From the NCBI GenBank assembly GCA_019914945.1, contig CM034099.1, positions 186,001 to 250,000 of the forward strand: a DNA stretch of 64,000 bases, read 5' to 3'. The translations under genes were made by a program, and so were the position numbers. The stretch is from Typha latifolia. Its lineage: Eukaryota > Streptophyta > Magnoliopsida > Poales > Typhaceae. Positions 59,146-64,000 of this stretch are shown here, piece after piece (within the stretch, counting starts at the first letter, position 1; each line of letters opens with the position of its first letter). The notes beneath the pieces are model-generated. The model was not told the DNA's origin and searched no databases. It saw only the letters and a list, made by a program, of their open reading frames with translations.

Positions 59146-60320
59146 CATATATGTGGGCCTCCTCCATGAGATAGAAGAGAGTAGAAACATGCCAATCTCC
59201 AAGTGGGATACAATAATAAGAACTGGAGGATAGCTTTGGCGTTTTGGTGGAAGTTAGATGGTTCCCTGAACCTCTCGATCAGCTGTCCAATCACTGTTTA
59301 AATCCTGTTTATGCCCAAACATTGGCACTGTCCTTCACCTTGCTCATCTTCCATCGTATACTGCTCAAAAGCTTTTAATTGTCAAGAACTAACTGCACAA
59401 TTAATTGGGTTTGGATATTATCTGGTAGTGGTAGATAGATGATACATACGATCCGGACCAATAACTGCTCATTATTGAGCCCCAGTAGCATGTGAATAGG
59501 GACCATATATATAATATAAATTATTCATTTTCTCTATATATGTGAAGAAAGTAAACTGTCAACTCGGTTACAAGATATTACTTGGTGGAATTAAAACATA
59601 ATTGAATATTGGGAAGGTCTTAAAGGATATAATTAATGCCAAACATACATATTATCGTAACAACAGTAATAATATAACATTCTATCGCTCCAAAACCGAA
59701 TTATAACATAGCCAGTAGCCAGCGGTATGGTGATTGGTGAGGAGACCCATAGAACATAGAATCTCGATGGAGCTGTAGGTTTATTGATGGATGTGGTTCT
59801 TTGGGTAATTAAGGAACACCAAAGTGGATCGATGCATCGTTGCAGATACCAGACAATACGTTGGTTCGTACATAACTGGGTCCCCCTGATAAATAATAAA
59901 TAATAAATAATAAATTAGCAGCTGGCCCACCAGTTGTTTAGTGGAGGGGACACAAAAGGATTTGATAGCCTGGACTGGATCTTCATCTCTCGTCGTGAAA
60001 CTTCCCAACTCATCAGAACTGTACAAGTACATGGTCCTACTACGAGGATAGGGAAGCTTCTCCCACTGCCTTCTTAAAACTACTATCACAAGAGGAGCCC
60101 ATTACTTCCAACCCAATTTGTGATCCAATTAAAGCCCAAAGAAAGAAAGGATACCATCTTGTTGGGCTTTTATGCATTTCCAGGCCCAATCCACAGTAAG
60201 AGTATATTTGAGTTACTCATTACCATTGCAAGTACCATATGACACATTCATATATAATATACATCAAAGAAGAAGAAGAGTAATAGACTAAGATAGTAAC
60301 AAGCACTGGAAACTCTTGCA
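56290..60320. other. gene-free AT-rich spacer
   Basis: About 4 kb with no supportable gene. Microsatellites: (GA)n at 57338-57360, (GTT)n near 58153-58174, a (TA)n tract of about 46 bp at 59097-59142, and AATA units at 59887-59916. Several GGCCCA/TGGGCT words lie at 60130-60190. The 102-residue open frame at 59781-60089 on the minus strand has no recognisable domain. Confidence 0.5.
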
Positions 60321-60328
60321 GATGACGC

Positions 60329-61265
60329 CTACTGCCTATATTGATTGAGCCGCGCCGCTGCGGCCAGCGACGAAGCGACACCGCCGGGCCTCGCAATCAT
60401 GTCCGGCTTGTTGCGTATCTCCATTCCCACCGCCGCCGCCGCGTCATCTATCTCCACCGGCTTGTCCGCAGGAAGCTTTACCGTCGCATCCTGTTCCGTC
60501 GTGGCAAATTCTTGTTACATTGACCGGTCATATGTTATAGCCGTTCTACTACTAAACAAATAAAATTTTATATAATTAATTACCGAGAGGACGTCACGAA
60601 GCTTGATCTTGTCGTCGTCGCGTGCAACCGAAACGTTGGCGCTCGCCGCTGCCTGCGCCTGGTCGGCGACGCCACCAGGCAACGGCATATCAAAACCGGT
60701 AGCTCTCAGCTCGGCGGCTTGGATGGCCGCCAAGTCGCTCGGTTCGACCGGCTGATCCCCCGCCGTCAAGGCGGCGGCCTCCATAGCTTCGCCGATCGTT
60801 ATTTTGGTTCCTTCTGGTACTCCTCCTCCAGGGTTGTCGGCGGTCACGTACTGCCCCACCACCTAAAACAGCAAAACCGCGCGTCACTTGGAAATTTTTG
60901 CAGAGAAGCCCTCTTCTCATAATTCACACATTTACCTGTCTGGCTAGGAACTCAGTGACGACACGGCCCCCGGGGATGGGAGTCTCTGTGGCGGTGATAC
61001 CCTGGTCTCGTGGGACATCGCTGACTTGGTCGTGGCAGACGACGCCCGCACGCTCATTGCAGGCAGCGGCTGAGAGCATGCTGGCGGCGGGGCCGTCCTT
61101 CTGTGTTTGGCCAAGCACGATGTTCTCGGCCGACTGCATCATGACCGCGTCCTTGGGGGCTATGGGCTGGCCGGCGAGGTCACTGGTGACGGAGAAGACG
61201 TCACCGTATTTGATGCCTTGTCCCCGATCAGCTCCTAGGGGCCTCCGTGGCTGTTGCTGGCTCAT
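60329..61265 (-). CDS. late embryogenesis abundant protein, SMP type (D-34)
   Basis: Seed maturation protein accumulating late in embryo development and under dehydration. Three exons, 61265-60936, 60862-60584 and 60490-60329, total 771 nt and 256 residues, as expected for this family. Three SMP domains are visible: about 15-75 (GIKYGDVFSVTSDLAGQPIA then AVMMQSAE), 128-190 (ITIGEAMEAAALTAGDQPVE) and 195-250 (KLRDVLSDATVKLPADKPVE). The protein is Ala-, Asp- and Pro-rich and hydrophilic. The start MSQQQPRRP is the family start. ACGT-core words upstream suggest abscisic-acid control. The biochemical activity of SMP proteins is not established. Confidence 0.94.
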
Positions 61266-61359
61266 TCTGTTAATAATTGGGAAAGATTTAACTGAAGATA
61301 TTTCCAGTGGTATCTTCAGTATGTGGAATGGCAGCGTGATGCAGAGGAGGAACACAAAA

Positions 61360-61425
61360 CGAGGAGATATAAAAAGAACGTACGTGTAGCGATCGTAATG
61401 TGGGCACGTATTCGACAGGTGGGGC
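61360..61425 (-). promoter_or_regulatory. ACGT-core (ABRE-like) elements and TATA-like box of the LEA gene
   Basis: Reading toward the gene on the minus strand, TACGTGCC lies near 61404-61411 and CACGTACGT near 61378-61386. A TTTATATC TATA-like word follows near 61367-61374, about 100 nt upstream of the ATG. Paired ACGT cores are typical of abscisic-acid-responsive seed genes. The match to the full ABRE consensus (ACGTGGC) is partial. Confidence 0.5.
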
Positions 61426-61655
61426 TTTGCAGCAATTCGGTTGTACAGGAAAATAATTGCAACACCAACAGGCCTAAATATTATTACATCTAGGGTACAT
61501 CATTCAAAGTTTGTGTCTGGATATTTGATTTTAACAATGAATCATAATTCATAAATGTGAAATTTCTGATTTGCAATATCATTCAGAAAAATATTTAGTT
61601 TCCCGTAATGTACATAACTTTCGGGCATAGCCCTAACACTTATTATAACATCAAG

Positions 61656-61659
<4 letters not shown>

Positions 61660-61703
<44 letters not shown>
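61660..61703. repeat. (CT)n tract abutting the stop codon of the PQT3-like gene
   Basis: About 22 CT units (GA on the coding strand) run up to and overlap the TGA at 61704-61702. The first bases of the 3'UTR are therefore a microsatellite. Confidence 0.85.
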
Positions 61704-61706
<3 letters not shown>

Positions 61707-62379
61707 TACGTTTGCTCCCATGCGGACGGTCATGCTGATGGTCCCTTTCCCTCGACCCTCTCGGGTGCCTGCGGCCCTCCTCCTCCCATTCCGCCGCTCT
61801 CCTCGAAGGCCTTCGCTTGAAATGGTACTCCTCCTCCTCCTCTTCGCTGGAGTTGCGATCATACCCACCACCGCTCCCTCTCCGCCCTCCTCCAATCACA
61901 GACTGTTGGTCGTAGCTTTCCTTCAGACCGGTGTTACTCTTCTCCTTCGGTGGTGGTGGAGGTGGCGGTGGCGGTGGCTGTGGTGGGAGTTCGGAGGACG
62001 ACGATTTCCTCTTCTTGCTCGTGCCGGCTCCGGTGCTGGTAGTGTTGGGATCCGGGAAGCTGATGCGGGAGAAGACGCTTCCTTTTTGCTTCTTGTCTGG
62101 CTTTGCGGGTTCGGGTGGTTGCTCGATTTGGTCCGAGGAGGAGGAGGACCTCTTCTTGCTGGTGCGAAGGTGCGGGGAGTGGCGCGAGGGCTCGCGAGGA
62201 GGGGCGCGACGATCCAGACCCGACGCCTTTTCGGGTTGCTCGTTTCGATCAGATCGGTTCAGTGGACCACCTTCGGAGATCAACCTCTGCTGCTGTCAAA
62301 GAACGATAATAAGACAATACTTAGAGAACCGATATTACCCAGATACCCCTACAACATCAAGCCCAACCTAAAAGCCAAT

Positions 62380-62413
<34 letters not shown>

Positions 62414-63946
62414 TATAGACAGGCTTGACAAAAAGGCCCATGGATCAGCGAAAAGCCTGATCGGAACACGAGAACCATATCTCCAGTATCATATAGTGAA
62501 TTATTTACATTAAAAGGTATGTTGGACAAATTAATGTAAAGGGCACTTATTTAGTGGGTTCAATATTTTCCTACTGGAAAATGCTACACGTTCAGCAAAG
62601 CTCAAACTCCCCGGCTGAATCCTAAAATTAGCGAAACAGCAGCAAGAAAAAGAGGCCCAATCTTCCAGCCATTTCGTAATAGTCTGGAAGACACCGAGGC
62701 TCAAAAGGCGTTTCCTAGAGCTGAGCTTTAGTAAGCAGCCTCTCGGATTCACACAACAGTACAGACCTAAAATGAAGTAAATCATATAGGCGATCTGCTA
62801 CCCAGCTCAGCTAGCTAACAGGATAAATTAAAGAAGAAAGCTGCCCTGCTATGAAACAAAGAACACGGTCGCACGTCTTGCATTGGTATGGAAATGACCA
62901 ATTCCAAGTTTAGTTCTTTATGATTCAGCACACTGCCTTCCGAGGGGATTGCTCATGGCCGATCCTAACCATCATGATGATTTTCATGAAAGGATCAAAG
63001 GATGATGACGTAGTTTTGACAGCTATAGATCAATGTGACTAGTAATGCAAAAGTCTTGCCTCTCCACTTGATATCTGGTGCTGCTATAAGGATGAAACAT
63101 AGAGTACAAAATTGAACAAGAAAAATGATGGACAAAAAACAACATACAGGCTTTGGCTTTGACTTCACTGGTGGAATATCACTGGCACCGCCTGCTTCTC
63201 TTGTTTCCCTTCTGGGCCCCCTATCCCTGGAATGCTCCCTCTCTCTGCAACCAAACATCAACAATTATAGAGGTAAGCATGTCTGCAGATACTGGAAAAC
63301 TAGGTGATATCTCTTTCAAACTCGACTAAAGCTCAACTCGCATATGTGACAGATGGTTATGTTATTTCTCCCTGTTTGCAATCAGATTTCCGTGTTAAAA
63401 AACATAAAATGGCAGAGAAAAGGTAGTTGGAACTTGAGTTGAAGTACCAGATGGTAGCATAGACTTGCAGTAAACACAGACCAAATAGAGCCTTCGAAAT
63501 AGCTCACAGAACTAGATCCAATTTCAAAGGCCTCCTATCATCAATCAGAGGTGGTTGCAAACATGCAAACGAGAAAGACACAAAATGGAAAAGATATGCG
63601 AATGACAAAGATGCTTAATAATGACAAATTGTAGGATGGCCTCTAGACTATTTATAAAGAAAGCTAAATTTGTTGGTTAAAAATATAAAGAAGAACTAAT
63701 ATAGACTGAAGTCCAATCTAGGACCTCAACAAGGAGAATCCATTGTAGTCACTTGGCCAACTCAGAAGCGGCAAAAGGAAAGAAGCTAAAACTAGATAAT
63801 AAGATGCTTTCTATTACCTTTCATTAAGTCGTTCCATTTCACGTTTTCTCCTAAGATCAGCTTTCCTTGCCTCAAACTCTTCCCTGCTCATAACTGGTGG
63901 CCCCATATTCATGCCCATGCTGCTGACAGCTAACTCAGACAAATCC
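61702..63946 (-). CDS. 3' end of a PQT3-like (DWNN-domain) E3 ubiquitin ligase gene, partial
   Basis: Three terminal exons are inside the window: 63946-63818, 63244-63148 and 62292-61702. They join in frame, and the gene continues beyond 64000. The first visible exon encodes DLSELAVSSMGMNMG followed by MSREEFEARKADLRRKRE, a phrase I associate with the C-terminal part of plant PQT3/RBBP6-type proteins. The rest is charged and disordered: REHSRDRGPRRE, Ser runs with lysines, a run of ten prolines, an acidic EEEEEE stretch and an Arg/His-rich end. The DWNN, zinc-knuckle and U-box/RING domains would lie upstream and cannot be checked. PQT3 is described as an E3 ligase that negatively regulates oxidative-stress tolerance. 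An SR-like or other RNA-processing protein with a similar tail remains possible. Confidence 0.65.
62293..63147 (-). other. last intron of the PQT3-like gene
   Basis: GT-AG intron of 855 bp; donor CCT then GTATGT, acceptor TTTGACAG. No element or gene is recognised inside beyond the compound microsatellite. Confidence 0.6.
62384..62415. repeat. (TA)n(CA)n compound microsatellite
   Basis: TA units change to CA units within the intron before the last PQT3-like exon. No other feature is associated. Confidence 0.8.
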
Positions 63947-64000
63947 CTAGAATAGTTTTCATCAATTTAGCCATGTGATGCAAAATAACATTTATTAAGC

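Noticed and set aside
59781..60089. 102-residue minus-strand open frame
   Set aside because: No recognisable motif; it is interrupted by an AATA repeat encoding a low-complexity stretch.
61720..62418. 232-residue open frame on the plus strand
   Set aside because: It is antisense to the low-complexity last exon of the PQT3-like gene; its Leu/Arg/Trp runs come from the repeats.
1..64000. tRNA, rRNA, CRISPR array, operon or viral insertions
   Set aside because: I looked for tRNA B-box-like GTTCGANNC contexts, regular spaced repeats and viral or intact retroelement proteins. I saw none I could support by eye; a tRNAscan or RepeatMasker run would be decisive.

Overview
This is a nuclear segment of a flowering-plant genome. 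Every gene belongs to a plant or land-plant family: plant GATA factor, ECT-type m6A reader, SBT subtilase, RLCK-VII kinase, APUM-type Pumilio, O-acetylserine (thiol)lyase, XS-domain protein, OVATE protein, SMP-type LEA protein and a PQT3-like E3 ligase. Genes have many GT-AG introns, CT/GA-rich leaders, AT-rich spacers full of (TA)n tracts, and short non-autonomous DNA transposons. The protein flavour suggests a monocot outside the grasses, but that is a weak inference.

Layout: 1-4220 gene-poor AT-rich DNA; 4475-5816 (+) GATA factor; 6660-8175 transposon-like and tandem-repeat DNA; 9231-13530 (-) YTH-domain m6A reader with 10 coding exons; 14498-17829 (-) subtilase with 10 exons; 17.9-22.6 kb gene-free spacer; 22906-26585 (+) RLCK-VII kinase with 6 exons; 29698-33585 (+) Pumilio protein with 5 exons; 34709-39986 (-) cytosolic cysteine synthase with 10 exons and a 2.65-kb intron carrying a hAT-like element and an 86-bp duplication; 41730-52592 (+) XS-domain protein with three exons and introns of 5.7 and 3.5 kb, the first carrying a 405-bp hAT-type element with perfect 8-bp target-site duplications; 53934-54626 (-) intronless OVATE protein; 55530-56270 (+) decayed TMK-like LRR receptor-kinase fragment; 60329-61265 (-) SMP-type LEA protein; 61702-63946 (-) the 3' end of a PQT3-like gene that continues past the right edge.

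For every complete spliced gene I joined the exons by hand. In each case the exon lengths sum to whole codons and give a family-typical protein. Two introns use a GC donor. Transcript ends and 5'UTR introns are inferred only.

The genes do not form a pathway or cluster; this is ordinary mixed euchromatin. Three separate genes act on RNA (m6A reader, Pumilio, XS protein), which I read as coincidence. I found no undescribed biological system. The best leads are the foldback hAT element inside the XS-domain gene, the hAT element in the cysteine-synthase gene, the two GC-AG introns, the 24-nt microexon of the m6A reader, and the divergent Pumilio base-recognition residues.
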